Shown piece by piece: positions 8,693-18,430 of a stretch of 64,000 nt of DNA. Position numbers and translations under genes: made by a program. The notes below the pieces were generated by a model, which saw only the letters and a list, made by a program, of their open reading frames with translations, did no database searches and was not told the DNA's origin. How positions within the stretch are numbered: the stretch's first letter is position 1; the number at the start of each line of letters is the position of its first letter. This DNA comes from Sulfurimicrobium sp963741495 (GTDB lineage: Bacteria; Pseudomonadota; Gammaproteobacteria; Burkholderiales; Sulfuricellaceae): the NCBI GenBank assembly GCA_963741495.1, contig CAVUID010000015.1, positions 633,088 through 697,087 of the forward strand, read 5' to 3'.

Positions 8693-9724
8693 TCATTCAA
8701 CCGCATAGGGCAAACTCAATATTTCCAACACCGGCCCTTCCGGGGTTTTCCAGTGCACGGCGCCGGATTCGATGCTGGCATTCAGAATCACTGCCAGCAG
8801 ATCAAACCCGCCAACGGGTGAAGGCTGTACGTTTACCACCATGCCACCGGACTGTTCAGACGGCCCCTGGCCAAAGAGCACATCACCCGGTTGGGGCGCC
8901 TCATCGGTCTGAAGGTGAGCGCGATACATGCGGCGCTTGACCTTGCCCAGATACTGCGAGCGTGCCACGATTTCCTGGCCCGGATAGCAGCCCTTGGTAA
9001 AGCTGACGCCGCCAATCAGTTCCATATTCGCCATCTGCGGCACGAATTGCTCCTGGGTTCCGGAAGTTACCATGGGAATGCCGGCCTGAATCTCCAGCCA
9101 CTCCCAGCGGCCGCTGCCCACAGGCGTGCAATGTTTGCTCAGTATCTGCCATACAGCGGTGGCATCTTCGGGTGCCACAAGAATTTCAAAACGTTGCCCT
9201 GGCAGGCGGATGGCTGTGGCCGAGCCACAACGGGCAACGGCATAGTCAGCCTGAGGCGCTGCTCCACCCAGTTCGACCAGCGCAGCCGGTGCGGTTTCCC
9301 CGGCGATACCAAGACGAATCATCTGCTCGCTGGCATCGCTCACCTTCACCTTGGAGCGCATCACATACATAGAAAGGCGTTTCTGGATGGCCTCGCGCAA
9401 GGGTGCAGGAAGCTGCATGAAAAACCCTTCCTCGCTACGCCATAGCAGAAAAGTCGCCAGCATTCGCCCCTTGGGCGTGCAGTAGCTGCCAAGCCGTGCC
9501 TGCTCCAGCGTTGCCTGTTTTACGTCGCAGCTTAACTGCCCCTGCAGGAAGGCTTCGCTGTCCTCACCGGCAAACTGGATCACGCCCAAATCCGACAGGT
9601 CAGTAAGAATGCTGCCATTCTGTGCCGCCATCATTTCCTCTTGCGGCTGACCAAAATGAACGAGTTGCTGGTTTTCGAAATGCGCACCTGCTGCGAGCAA
9701 AAAATCCTGCCAGTTGGAATTCAT
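8693..9724 (-). CDS. ygfZ: Folate-binding Fe-S cluster repair protein YgfZ
   Basis: Tetrahydrofolate-binding protein related to the glycine cleavage T-protein; it supports assembly or repair of some Fe-S enzymes. The signature KGCYPGQEIVARSQ, with its conserved Cys, is intact. I start at ATG 9724 (MNSNWQDFL); an in-frame TTG at 9742 is less likely. About 343 residues. It is divergent from ygfX, the same neighbourhood as in E. coli, but without sdhE between them. Its Fe-S role would suit the cluster-rich Hox enzyme encoded downstream, though this is only context. Confidence 0.92.
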   Translation of the reverse strand: MNSNWQDFLLAAGAHFENQQLVHFGQPQEEMMAAQNGSILTDLSDLGVIQFAGEDSEAFLQGQLSCDVKQATLEQARLGSYCTPKGRMLATFLLWRSEEGFFMQLPAPLREAIQKRLSMYVMRSKVKVSDASEQMIRLGIAGETAPAALVELGGAAPQADYAVARCGSATAIRLPGQRFEILVAPEDATAVWQILSKHCTPVGSGRWEWLEIQAGIPMVTSGTQEQFVPQMANMELIGGVSFTKGCYPGQEIVARSQYLGKVKRRMYRAHLQTDEAPQPGDVLFGQGPSEQSGGMVVNVQPSPVGGFDLLAVILNASIESGAVHWKTPEGPVLEILSLPYAVE

Positions 9725-9806
9725 TATTTTATTTCCGATCAAATTAGTCGTGATTTAATTCACAGGTAAAATAGTGGTCTTTGGCCAATTTTACAAGCCC
9801 TCCGCC

Positions 9807-10241
9807 ATGCTTGAGCTGAAACTCCATCCCTCGCGTACGCTGACTGCCCTGCTCTCTGCGGCACATCTCTTGTCCCTGTTTGTGGTCTGGCTCCTGCCTT
9901 GGATGGTGCCAATACAAATCGCCGGCAGCCTGCTGATTGCTGCCAGTCTTGCCTTTCACCTGCGGCGCGACTGTCTGCTAGTCGCGGGCAATTCGATGAT
10001 TGGTCTCCGCCTTGACCAGAAGTGCAATTTTTCATATCAGACCCGCAACGGCTCATGGCAGGAGGCAAAGCTGCTCGGTTCCAGCATGGTCACACCTTGG
10101 CTGATCGTGCTCAATTTCACTCAGGAAAACAGAAGGCTGGCACGCCATGCCATTATTTTCCCGGACTCGGCCGATACAGAAATGCTGCGGCAATTGCGCG
10201 TCCTGTTGCGCTGGAAATGCGGCAATGCCAGCAAGGCCTGA
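9807..10241 (+). CDS. YgfX (CptA)-like inner-membrane protein
   Basis: Small membrane protein with two adjacent hydrophobic helices near the N-terminus (roughly residues 12-50, LLSLFVVWLLPWM then IAGSLLIAASLAF) and a cytoplasmic tail containing TPWLIVLNF, like the YgfX/CptA family. YgfX has been described as a toxin-like inhibitor of cytoskeletal proteins paired with SdhE in E. coli; no sdhE is seen here. Start ATG 9807 gives MLELKLHPSRT, typical of the family; an in-frame GTG lies at 9774. 144 residues. Assignment rests on the pattern and on the position next to ygfZ. Confidence 0.72.
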   Translation: MLELKLHPSRTLTALLSAAHLLSLFVVWLLPWMVPIQIAGSLLIAASLAFHLRRDCLLVAGNSMIGLRLDQKCNFSYQTRNGSWQEAKLLGSSMVTPWLIVLNFTQENRRLARHAIIFPDSADTEMLRQLRVLLRWKCGNASKA

Positions 10242-10250
10242 TTTGCCAGA

Positions 10251-10259
10251 TGGTATAAT
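10251..10259 (+). promoter_or_regulatory. Extended -10 promoter for mfd
   Basis: TGGTATAAT is a perfect TATAAT preceded by TG one base upstream (an extended -10). It lies about 22 bases before the mfd ATG. No convincing -35 is visible, which extended -10 promoters do not need. Confidence 0.55.
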
Positions 10260-10280
10260 CGCCCAATTTTAGCCTCGTTC

Positions 10281-13200
10281 ATGATCTTGCTTCCGCCGCC
10301 TCTCCCCTCACCCGGCCAACGCACTCGCCATTCCGGCCTGCACGGTTCCAGCGATGCGCTGGCGCTGGCCCGGCTTGCGCAGGAAGCACGACCGCTGGTG
10401 ATTCTGGCGGAAACCGCCTGGCACGCCCAGCGCCTGCGGGACGAGATCGCGTTCTTTGCGCCGCAACTGGCCATCCATCTCCTGCCCGACTGGGAGACGC
10501 TGCCTTACGATCATTTCTCCCCGCACCAGGATCTGGTCTCGGAACGCCTTGCGACGCTGTACCAGATTTCCCACAACGCCTGCGATGTGATCATCGTGCC
10601 GGCCACCACCGCGCTGTGCCGCCTGCCGCCACGCGAATTCCTGGCTGCCCACGCCTTTTTCCTCAAACAGGGCACCAAGCTGGACCTCGATGCACTGCGC
10701 CAGCAACTCACCCAGGCAGGCTATACCCATGTCACCCAGGTACTGACACCGGGCGAATACTCCATCCGCGGCGGACTGGTGGACCTGTTCCCCATGGGCA
10801 GTGCCGTGCCCTACCGGCTCGACCTGTTCGATCAGGAGATCGAATCCATCCGCACTTTCGATGTGGATACGCAACGCAGCATCTACCCGGTGAAAGACGT
10901 TCGACTGTTGCCGGCACGCGAATTTCCGCTCGATGAAGCCGGCATCAGCCGCTTCCGCCAGAGCTTTCGCGAAAAGTTCGAAGGCGACCCATCGAAGAGC
11001 CAGCTATACAAGGATGTCAGCAACGGACTGGCGCCGCTGGGTATCGAATACTACCTGCCGCTGTTTTTCGAGCACACCGCCACCCTGTTCGATTACCTGC
11101 CGGAGAGTGCGCTGCTGTGCCTGCACCACGATCTGGAAGGCGCTGCACAGCATTTCTGGCAGGACACCCGCTCGCGCTACATGCTGCTCAGGGGCGACCG
11201 CAATCGCCCCCTGCTCTCGCCGGAAGAAATTTTCCTGCCGGTGGATGTGTTTTTCGGCGAAATCAAACAGTTTGGCCGCATCGAAATTTCCAGTGAAGCG
11301 GGTGACAAACCGATCACCCAGCCGGTGCCCCCGGTACAGGTCGAACGCCGTGCCGAAGATCCGCTGGAAAAACTGAAAACATTCATCGAACACTTCGATG
11401 GCCGCGTCCTGATCCTGGCAGAAAGCATGGGACGGCGCGAAACCATGGCGCAATACCTGGCTGAATACGGCCTGAAACCGGCCATCTGCGAAAACTTTTG
11501 CCGATTTCGAAGCAGGCACGGAACGGCTCATGCTCGCTGCCGGGATGGTAAGCACTGGATTCATCCTCTCCACCGCTTATTGCCGTCATCACCGAAACCG
11601 AACTTTACGCCAGCCAGGTCCGCCAGTCGCGGCGTCGCGACACCACGCGCCGGAGCAATGTCGAGAACATGCTGCGCGACCTGTCCGAGCTCCGGGCCGG
11701 CGACCCGGTGGTGCACGAACAGCATGGCATCGGCCGCTACCTGGGCCTGGTCAACATGGACCTGGGCGAAGGCGAAACCGAGTTTCTGCATCTGGAATAC
11801 GCCGGCGGCGACAAGCTCTATGTCCCGGTTTGCGACCTGCATGTCATCAGCCGCTACAGCGGCGCCAGCCCGGATTCCGCACCCCTGCACCGGCTCGGCA
11901 GCGGGCAGTGGGAAAAGGCAAAAAGAAGAGCGCTGCAACAGGCGCGCGACACCGCAGCCGAACTGCTCAATCTCTACGCCCAGCGGGCGGCGCGCCAGGG
12001 CTACACATTCAAGCTCAACCATCACGATTACGAAGCTTTTGCCTCTGCTTTCGATTTCGAGGAGACGCCAGATCAGGCAGCGGCCATTCAGGCCGTGATC
12101 GGGGACATGACCTCCGGCCAGCCGATGGACCGGCTGGTGTGCGGCGATGTCGGCTTCGGCAAAACGGAAGTGGCCCTGCGCGCTGCCTTTGTCGCGGTTG
12201 CCGACGGCAAGCAGGTGGCCATCCTGGTTCCCACCACGCTGCTGGCGGAACAGCATTTCAACAACTTCTCCGACCGTTTTTCCGACTGGCCGGTCAAGAT
12301 CGCCGAACTGTCCCGCTTCCGCACCGCCAAGGAACAGACCCTGGCGCTCAAGGGGCTGGCTGCGGGCGAAATCGACATCGTGATCGGCACCCACAAGCTG
12401 ATCCAGAAAGACGTCAAGTTCAAGAATCTGGGGCTGGTTATCGTGGACGAGGAACACCGCTTCGGCGTGCGCCAGAAGGAGCAGCTCAAGGCCTTGCGCG
12501 CCGAGGTGGACGTGCTGACGCTGACCGCCACGCCGATTCCGCGTTCGCTGTCGATGTCGCTGGAGGGTTTGCGCGACTTTTCCGTCATCGCCACCGCGCC
12601 GCAAAGACGCCTCTCCATCAAGACCTTTGTTGCGCCCTATTCCGAAGGCATCATCCGCGAGGCGGTGCTGCGCGAGCTGAAGCGCGGCGGGCAGGTGTAT
12701 TTTCTCCACAACGAAGTGGAAACCATCCTCAACGTGCAGGAAAAGCTGGCCAAGCTGCTGCCCGAGGCGCGCATCGCGGTGGCCCACGGCCAGTTGCACG
12801 AACGCGATCTGGAACATGTGATGCGCGATTTCTACCAGCAGCGCTTCAATATCCTGCTGTGCACCACGATTATCGAAACCGGCATCGACATCCCCACCGC
12901 CAACACCATCATCATGAACCGCGCGGACAAGTTCGGCCTGGCCCAGTTGCACCAGTTGCGCGGCCGGGTCGGGCGTTCGCACCATCAGGCTTACGCCTAC
13001 CTGCTGACGCCGGGCGAGGTGGCCGCGCTCACGCCGCAGGCGAAAAAACGCCTGGATGCGATCCAGATGATGGAAGACCTGGGCGCAGGCTTTTATCTTT
13101 CCATGCATGATCTGGAAATCCGCGGCGCGGGAGAGATCCTGGGCGAATCGCAGAGCGGCGAAATGCAGGAAATCGGCTTCAGCCTCTATTCCGACATGCT

Positions 13201-13693
13201 CAACCAGGCCGTGAAGGCGCTCAAGGAAGGCAAGGAGCCGGACATGGCTGCGCCGCTTGCCGTCACCACGGAAATCAATCTGCACACCCCGGCCCTGCTG
13301 CCCAAGGACTACTGCGGCGACATCAACCAGCGCCTGACGCTCTACAAACGTCTGGCCAATTGCGACAGCCTGGAAGATCTCGATCTGATTCATGAAGAGC
13401 TGATCGACCGCTTCGGCCTGCTGCCGCCTGCTGCCCATGCCCTGCTCGAAGCCCATCGCCTGCGCGTCATGGCCAAGCCGCTGGGGATCATGAAAATTGA
13501 CGCCAGCAGCGATGCGATCATGGTGCAATTCGTTCCCAGTCCGCCGATCGACCCTGCTAAAATCATCGAATTCATTCAGAAGCAGCCCGGCTGCAAGCTG
13601 GCCGGCCCGGACAAGATCCGCATCGGCGTACCGCTGCCCGAGGTCGAACAGCGCATCACCACGATCAAATTTTTATTCAAGAAACTGCAATAA
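10281..13693 (+). CDS. mfd: Transcription-repair coupling factor Mfd (two frameshifts)
   Basis: ATP-dependent translocase that removes stalled RNA polymerase and recruits UvrA. The N-terminal UvrB-like module is at the start (LLPDWETLPYDHFSPH), followed by the RNAP-interacting domain (AGDPVVHEQHGIGRYLGL), helicase motor motifs (CGDVGFGKTEVALR, VDEEHRFGVRQKE, TATPIPRSL, QLRGRVGRSHH) and the C-terminal TRCF domain. Two extra bases near 11497 (a TTTT run) and near 11573 split the reading frame; removing both gives 1136 residues, the normal length. Since mfd is otherwise well conserved throughout, sequencing error is likelier than a real pseudogene. Confidence 0.93.
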
Positions 13694-13703
13694 GGACTTC
13701 AAC

Positions 13704-14949
13704 ATGCCCCATCTGATCCGCCCCTTTGACGGCCTGCGCCCTGCCCCCGGACGCGCCACCGAAGTCGCCGCGCCGCCCTATGATGTACTTGTCCACTGCA
13801 GAAGCACGGGTGCGCGCGGATGGCCGCCCGTGGAGCTTCCTGCACATCTCGAAACCGGAAATCGACCTGCCGCCGGAAACCGACCCCTATGCGCCGGAAG
13901 TCTATGCCAAGGCAGCGGAAAACCTGCAGCGCATGATCGATGCGGGCGTACTGAAGCGCGATGACAGCGCCTGCTACTATGCCTACCGGCTGGTCATGGG
14001 AGAACACAGCCAGACCGGGCTGGTGGCGGCGGCCTCGGTAGCGGATTACGACACCAACCGCATCCGCAAGCACGAATTTACCCGCCCGGACAAGGAAGAC
14101 GACCGGGTGCGCCAGATCGACGCCCTCAATGCCCAGACCGGCCCGGTGCTGCTGGCCTATCCCAGCGCACCCGAGGTCGATGCCATTCTCGCCCAGGCCA
14201 GCACAGGGCAGCCCGATGCCGACGTGACCGCCGATGACGGCATCCGCCATACCATCTGGGTGATGCGCGACCCCGCCATCAACGCCAAACTGACAAACGC
14301 TTTCGACGCCATGCACGCGATCTACATCGCCGACGGCCACCACCGCTCAGCCTCGGCCTCGCGCATCTGCGCCGCGCGCAAGGCCGCCAACCCGGCGCAC
14401 AGCGGAGAGGAAAGCTACAACTATTTCCTGTCGGTGATTTTCCCGCACCACCAGATGAAAATCATGGACTACAACCGCGTGATCAAGGATCTGAATGGTC
14501 TGGACAAGGCCACTTTTCTCCAGCGCATCGGCGAATGCTTTGCTGTAGAAACAATTGCTGGTCAGATGAAACCTGCCAAACCCAACGAATTCGGCATGTA
14601 TCTGGATGGCCAATGGTACCGACTTGCCATCAAGCCCGAACTGATCCCTGCACAAGACCCGGTAGCGCGGCTTGATGTCAGCCTGCTGCAGAACCACCTG
14701 ATCGCGCCGGTGCTGGGCATAGCCGACCCGCGCCGCGACAAGCGCATCGATTTTGTTGGCGGCATCCGCGGTCTGGCGGAACTGGAAAAGCGTGTCGACA
14801 GCGGCGAAATGGCCGTGGCCTTCGCCCTGTTTGCCACGCGCATGGAAGACCTGATGGCCGTGGCCGATGCCAACGAAGTCATGCCGCCAAAATCCACCTG
14901 GTTCGAGCCCAAGCTGGCTGACGGGCTGGTTTCGCACGTTCTGAATTAG
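13704..14949 (+). CDS. DUF1015 family protein (one frameshift)
   Basis: Conserved cytoplasmic protein of unknown function. The start MPHLIRPFDGLRPAPGR and the following VAAPPYDVL are the family hallmark; YIADGHHRSASA is a second conserved block often compared with kinase or nuclease-like sites. An extra T near 13789 shifts the frame just after PPYDVL; removing it joins to STAEARVRADGRPWSF and gives 414 residues, the family norm. DUF1015 proteins often sit near serine-pathway genes, and serB follows here by 17 bases, so a link to serine metabolism is possible but not shown. Confidence 0.87.
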
Positions 14950-14966
14950 AATTTGACGGACACGCC

Positions 14967-15809
14967 ATGGCTGGAAGCATCGTCATCCAGGGCGTGTCCG
15001 ACCCCGCCCCATTTCTCGATGATCTGTCACGGCTTACCTGCTGCACCCGGCATAGCCGCATTGGAAACCGAGCTGGCTTTCAACTTCCGTGGTGGGCAAT
15101 TAAACCCTGCCCTGCATGGAATTTTGTCTCGACCATCAACTCGACTGCGCATTGGTCCCTGCTGGCCGTCGAACTTGCAGGCTTTGGGCTGGCGGCCTTC
15201 GACATGGACTCCACGCTCATCAACATTGAGACCATCGATGAACTCGCCAGCATTGCCGGCATCAGGGAACTTTCAGCGCCGCTTACCGAACGTGCCATGC
15301 GTGGCGAAATCAATTTCGAAACCAGTTTTCGCCAACGTATTGCGCTGCTGAAGGGACTGCCGGTGAGCGCACTGGAAACCGTCTACGAGCAGACACTTCA
15401 GCTCAATCCTGGCGCAGAGTTTCTGATACAGGAATTGCAACGGCACGGTTTGAAGACTGCACTGATCACCAGTGGATTCGAATTTTTTGCCGAACGTCTC
15501 AAATCAAGATTGGGGCTCGATTATGCGGTTTACAACCGGATCGGAATTCGTGATGGGAAACTGACAGGGGAAATCAGCGGCAAGCTGATTGATGCGGCGG
15601 GAAAAGCGAGCGCGCTGGAGGCGTACAGAATCAAGCTCGGCTTGCGGCGTGAACAAGTCATTGCCATCGGTGACGGCGCCAATGACCTCGCCATGCTGGG
15701 CATGGCAGGCGTTAGCATTGCCTGGCATGCCAAAACATTAGTGCAAGAGCAGACTACTCACGCGCTGAACTTTGTGGGTCTGGACGGGGTACTCAACCTG
15801 TTCGAGTAA
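14967..15809 (+). CDS. serB: Phosphoserine phosphatase SerB (N-terminal third scrambled)
   Basis: HAD-family phosphatase that makes L-serine from phosphoserine. The catalytic motif I is FDMDSTLI, motif II TSGFEFF, and motif IV GDGANDLAMLG. The frame looks open from end to end, but the first 70 codons only make sense when read in three frames in turn: MAGSIVIQGVSD, then GLPAAPGIAALETELAF, then LDCALVPAGRR, then back. Three extra bases (about 15028, 15085-15125, 15168) would cancel out and leave 279 residues. Any automated translation of residues 24-70 is therefore probably wrong. The catalytic domain is sound. Confidence 0.9.
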   Translation: MAGSIVIQGVSDPAPFLDDLSRLTCCTRHSRIGNRAGFQLPWWAIKPCPAWNFVSTINSTAHWSLLAVELAGFGLAAFDMDSTLINIETIDELASIAGIRELSAPLTERAMRGEINFETSFRQRIALLKGLPVSALETVYEQTLQLNPGAEFLIQELQRHGLKTALITSGFEFFAERLKSRLGLDYAVYNRIGIRDGKLTGEISGKLIDAAGKASALEAYRIKLGLRREQVIAIGDGANDLAMLGMAGVSIAWHAKTLVQEQTTHALNFVGLDGVLNLFE

Positions 15810-15821
15810 CCCCGGTAAAGA

Positions 15822-17734
15822 TTAACGCTCAGTCTTCTCCAGAACGTCCTTCTTGATTTCGACTTTGGTTTTTTGCTTCAGGCTTGCAAGGTAAGCTGCA
15901 GCATATTCACGCTCCAGCATGCTGGAAAAACGCTGGGCATAGGCCTGCTTGCGGCCTTCCTCCAAGGGTCCAGCCTCAACCAGCTTTGACACTTTGACCA
16001 GGGTGAAGCCTCCCTGATTATTTTCTACACCGGCGATAAGCAGGCAGCTTGTCAGCTTTTGCCCTGAACGCTTCCTTCAGAACTTCCGGCGCCATATCAG
16101 CCGGCTTGGAACGACTAACCAGCTGTGCAGGACTCCAGTTCAAGCCTGCAGGCGCATTACCCTGCTGCAACTGGGCCAAAGCATCCTTGCCCCATTTCAC
16201 AGCCAGAACAGAAGCCTGCTGACGCTGCAAACGCTGACCCAATGCAGCAGCAACTTCTTCCAGCGGTTTGACGCTGGCCGCTTTGTATTCCAGCAAGCGG
16301 GCTGCCACCAGCGTATTGGGTACAACCTCGACCGCCTCAGTGTTGCGTTTGTTTTTCAGCACTTCTTCAGTGAACACAGCCTGCAACAGCTTTGGGATTG
16401 TTGAGCAGCGGGGTATCGCTCGCCATTCGTGTCACCCAGTCACTCTGCTCGATCTTGAGTCCGAGTTGCTGGGCAACCGGTGTGAGGCTATCGCCTTGTT
16501 CATAAACCAGGTTGCTGAAATTTTCAGCATTCTCTGCAAATTTCTTGCCGGCCTTCTGTTTTTTCAGTTCCAGGATAATTTCAGCCTTGCACTTCCTGCA
16601 ACGAGCGCAACTTGGCAGGTTTGATCGCAGTCAGCTTGATGATGTGATAGCCAAAATCCGATTGCACCAGATCACTGATCTCACCCGAATTCATCTTGAA
16701 AGCAGCATCTTCAAATGGCTTGACCATCGCACCACGACCAAAATAGCCCAAGATCGCCACCTTGGGCAGCAGAGCCGGTATCCTGGGAATACTGTTTGGC
16801 CAGCTGCGCAAAATTGTCCGGATTCTGTTTTGCTTCCTGCAAAATCTTGCGTGCTTTTTCCATGCCTGCAGTTTTTTCTGCCGCGCTGGCAGTCGCAGCA
16901 AATGCCAATCAGGATATGGCTGGCCTGACGCTCTTCCGTCTGGCCGAACTGGCTAGCATGTTCCTTGTAATAGGCAGCAACTTCATCTTCGCTTACAGTT
17001 ATCTGCGCAGCCAGATTTTCAGCCGACAGCACGACGTATTCAAGACGAGCCTGCTCAGGCAGCTTGAATTCATCCTGATTTTTTTCGTAATAATCCTTGA
17101 TCGCGGCCGCTTCGATCTTGGCTTGTGACATGAACTGCTCGATCTGGATCACGGCCTGGCTCATTTCACGTTGTTGCTCGTTGATCCGCATCAGATTCTC
17201 CGCTACCGTTTTGGGAATAAACGCATTACGGATCACGCCTTCCTGGGCCGTCTGCAACAGCAGATCCTGACGCAGGCGATGCTCGAACATGCTGGTAGAC
17301 ATATTCTGCTGACGCAAGACTGATTCATAGCGTGTATGTGAAAAGCTTCCGTTTTCCCAGAAAGCCTCGATTCCGGCGATAAACCTGGCCAGTTGAGCAT
17401 CAGAGACAACCAGGCCTTCCTGCGTTGCATCGGCCAGCAGGACACGCTGATTGACCAATCCGTCCAGAACGGATTTGCGGATTTCCGGATTTTCCATCAT
17501 CGCCGGATCAAAGTTCTTGCCCAGCGCTGAGCGCATCCGTTCCTGCTGGTCCTTAAGCGCCTGAGAAAATTCATTTTGCGAGATTTCCTGCCCGCCTACC
17601 TTGGCGACCACCGGACCACCCCCGCCACCCGTCAAATAGGAATCAACACCCCATAAAGCGAAGGGAATGGTAATCAGAACCAGAATGACTTTGGCAATTT
17701 TGCCTTGAGCATGTTCACGAATGACTTCTAGCAT
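15822..17734 (-). CDS. ppiD: Periplasmic folding chaperone PpiD (five frameshifts)
   Basis: Inner-membrane-anchored peptidyl-prolyl isomerase/chaperone of the SurA/parvulin type that acts on secreted proteins. Start ATG 17734 (MLEVIREHAQGK) is followed by one membrane helix (VILVLITIPFALWG), a SurA-like N-domain and a parvulin domain recognised by RQASHILI and FGYHIIKL. Extra bases near 16905, 16770, 16590, 16395 and 16035 break the second half; removing them gives 635 residues, the usual PpiD size, ending KKDVLEKTER. It lies just downstream of the tRNA/HU/lon/clp block and converges with serB. Confidence 0.88.
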
Positions 17735-17789
17735 AGTTTTAACCCGTAAACGGCTTCCCGAAAGGACAAAGCCGATTTGATTTGGCTGC

Positions 17790-17824
17790 AAGAAAGAAAA
17801 AAGGGTGAACCGAAGTTCACCCTT
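17790..17824 (-). terminator. Rho-independent terminator after tRNA-Asp
   Basis: On the minus strand a 10-bp stem AAGGGTGAAC/GTTCACCCTT with a TTCG tetraloop is followed by TTTTCTTTC. It closes the HU-tRNA-Val-tRNA-Asp run before ppiD. Confidence 0.87.
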
Positions 17825-17827
17825 GTT

Positions 17828-17904
17828 TGGCGGAGTGGACGGGACTCGAACCCGCGACCCCCGGCGTGACAGGCCGGTATTCTAACCAACTGAACTACCA
17901 CTCC
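17828..17904 (-). tRNA. tRNA-Asp (GTC)
   Basis: 77 bases including an encoded CCA. The acceptor GGAGTGG pairs with CCACTCC, the T-arm GGTTCGAGTCC is standard, and the anticodon loop CTGTCAC gives GTC. It forms a pair with tRNA-Val 18 bases upstream. Confidence 0.98.
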
Positions 17905-17922
17905 ATAAACCTTAAGCACAAC

Positions 17923-17998
17923 TGGTGGGTGCTGACGGGGTCGAACCGCCGACATTCGCCTTGTAAGGGCGACGCTCTACCAACTGAGCTAAGCACCC
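17923..17998 (-). tRNA. tRNA-Val (TAC)
   Basis: 76 bases including an encoded CCA. Acceptor GGGTGCT pairs with AGCACCC; the anticodon loop CTTACAA gives TAC. The tandem Val-Asp pair downstream of HU is probably one processed transcript. Confidence 0.98.
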
Positions 17999-18010
17999 GA
18001 TGATTTTTAA

Positions 18011-18034
18011 CTGAGGTTTTTTCAAACCCCTCAG
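18011..18034 (-). terminator. Hairpin between HU gene and tRNA-Val
   Basis: CTGAGG and CCTCAG pair around an inner GGTTT/AAACC helix with a GAAA loop. The following T-run is poor, so it may be an attenuator or a processing stop rather than a full terminator. Confidence 0.4.
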
Positions 18035-18047
18035 AATCAAAGAGCGG

Positions 18048-18320
18048 CTAGTTTACAGCATCTTTGAGCGCTTTGCCAGCTCTAAATTTAGGAGTTTTAG
18101 CGGCCTTGATTTTGATGGTTGCGCCGGTGCGTGGATTGCGACCGTTACGAGCAGCACGTTTGCCTACATAGAATGTTCCAAAACCAACGAGGGTCACCAT
18201 ATCGCCTTTTTTCATGGCACCCTTTACAGCAGCAACAGCGGCATCCAGAGCGCGGCCAGCAGCAGCCTTGGACATGTCAGCATCTTTGGCGATCGCATCA
18301 ATCAGCTCAGATTTGTTCAC
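18048..18320 (-). CDS. hupB: DNA-binding protein HU-beta
   Basis: Histone-like dimeric DNA-bending protein of 90 residues. The signature GFGTFYVGKRAARNGRNP, with the DNA-intercalating Pro in the arm RNPRTGATIKI, is complete. The start is GTG (18320) with GGGGA about 8 bases before it. It follows lon on the same strand, the standard proteobacterial order clpX-lon-hup, and has its own strong promoter. Confidence 0.96.
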   Translation of the reverse strand: MNKSELIDAIAKDADMSKAAAGRALDAAVAAVKGAMKKGDMVTLVGFGTFYVGKRAARNGRNPRTGATIKIKAAKTPKFRAGKALKDAVN

Positions 18321-18370
18321 GTGTAGTCCCCTTTCAGTTTGGTTGATATTACAAACAGTCCAGCACCAGC

Positions 18371-18400
18371 TTTATATCAAGCCGCAAATCCTTGTGTCAA
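18371..18400 (-). promoter_or_regulatory. Sigma70 promoter of the HU gene
   Basis: A perfect -35 TTGACA (18395-18400) and a -10 TATAAA (18371-18376), separated by 18 bases, end about 50 bases upstream of the HU start. It lies in the gap after lon. Confidence 0.75.
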
Positions 18401-18430
18401 GCGGTTCTGCGAAGATTCATATCAAATAGT

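Noticed and set aside
9761..9775. Palindrome-like GTGATTTAATTCAC before ygfX as an FNR/CRP site
   Set aside because: Arms match only four bases and the centre does not fit either consensus.
11561..13528. 655-codon open frame antisense to mfd
   Set aside because: It mirrors the Mfd helicase domains codon for codon, has no recognisable domain, and antisense open frames are expected in GC-rich coding DNA.
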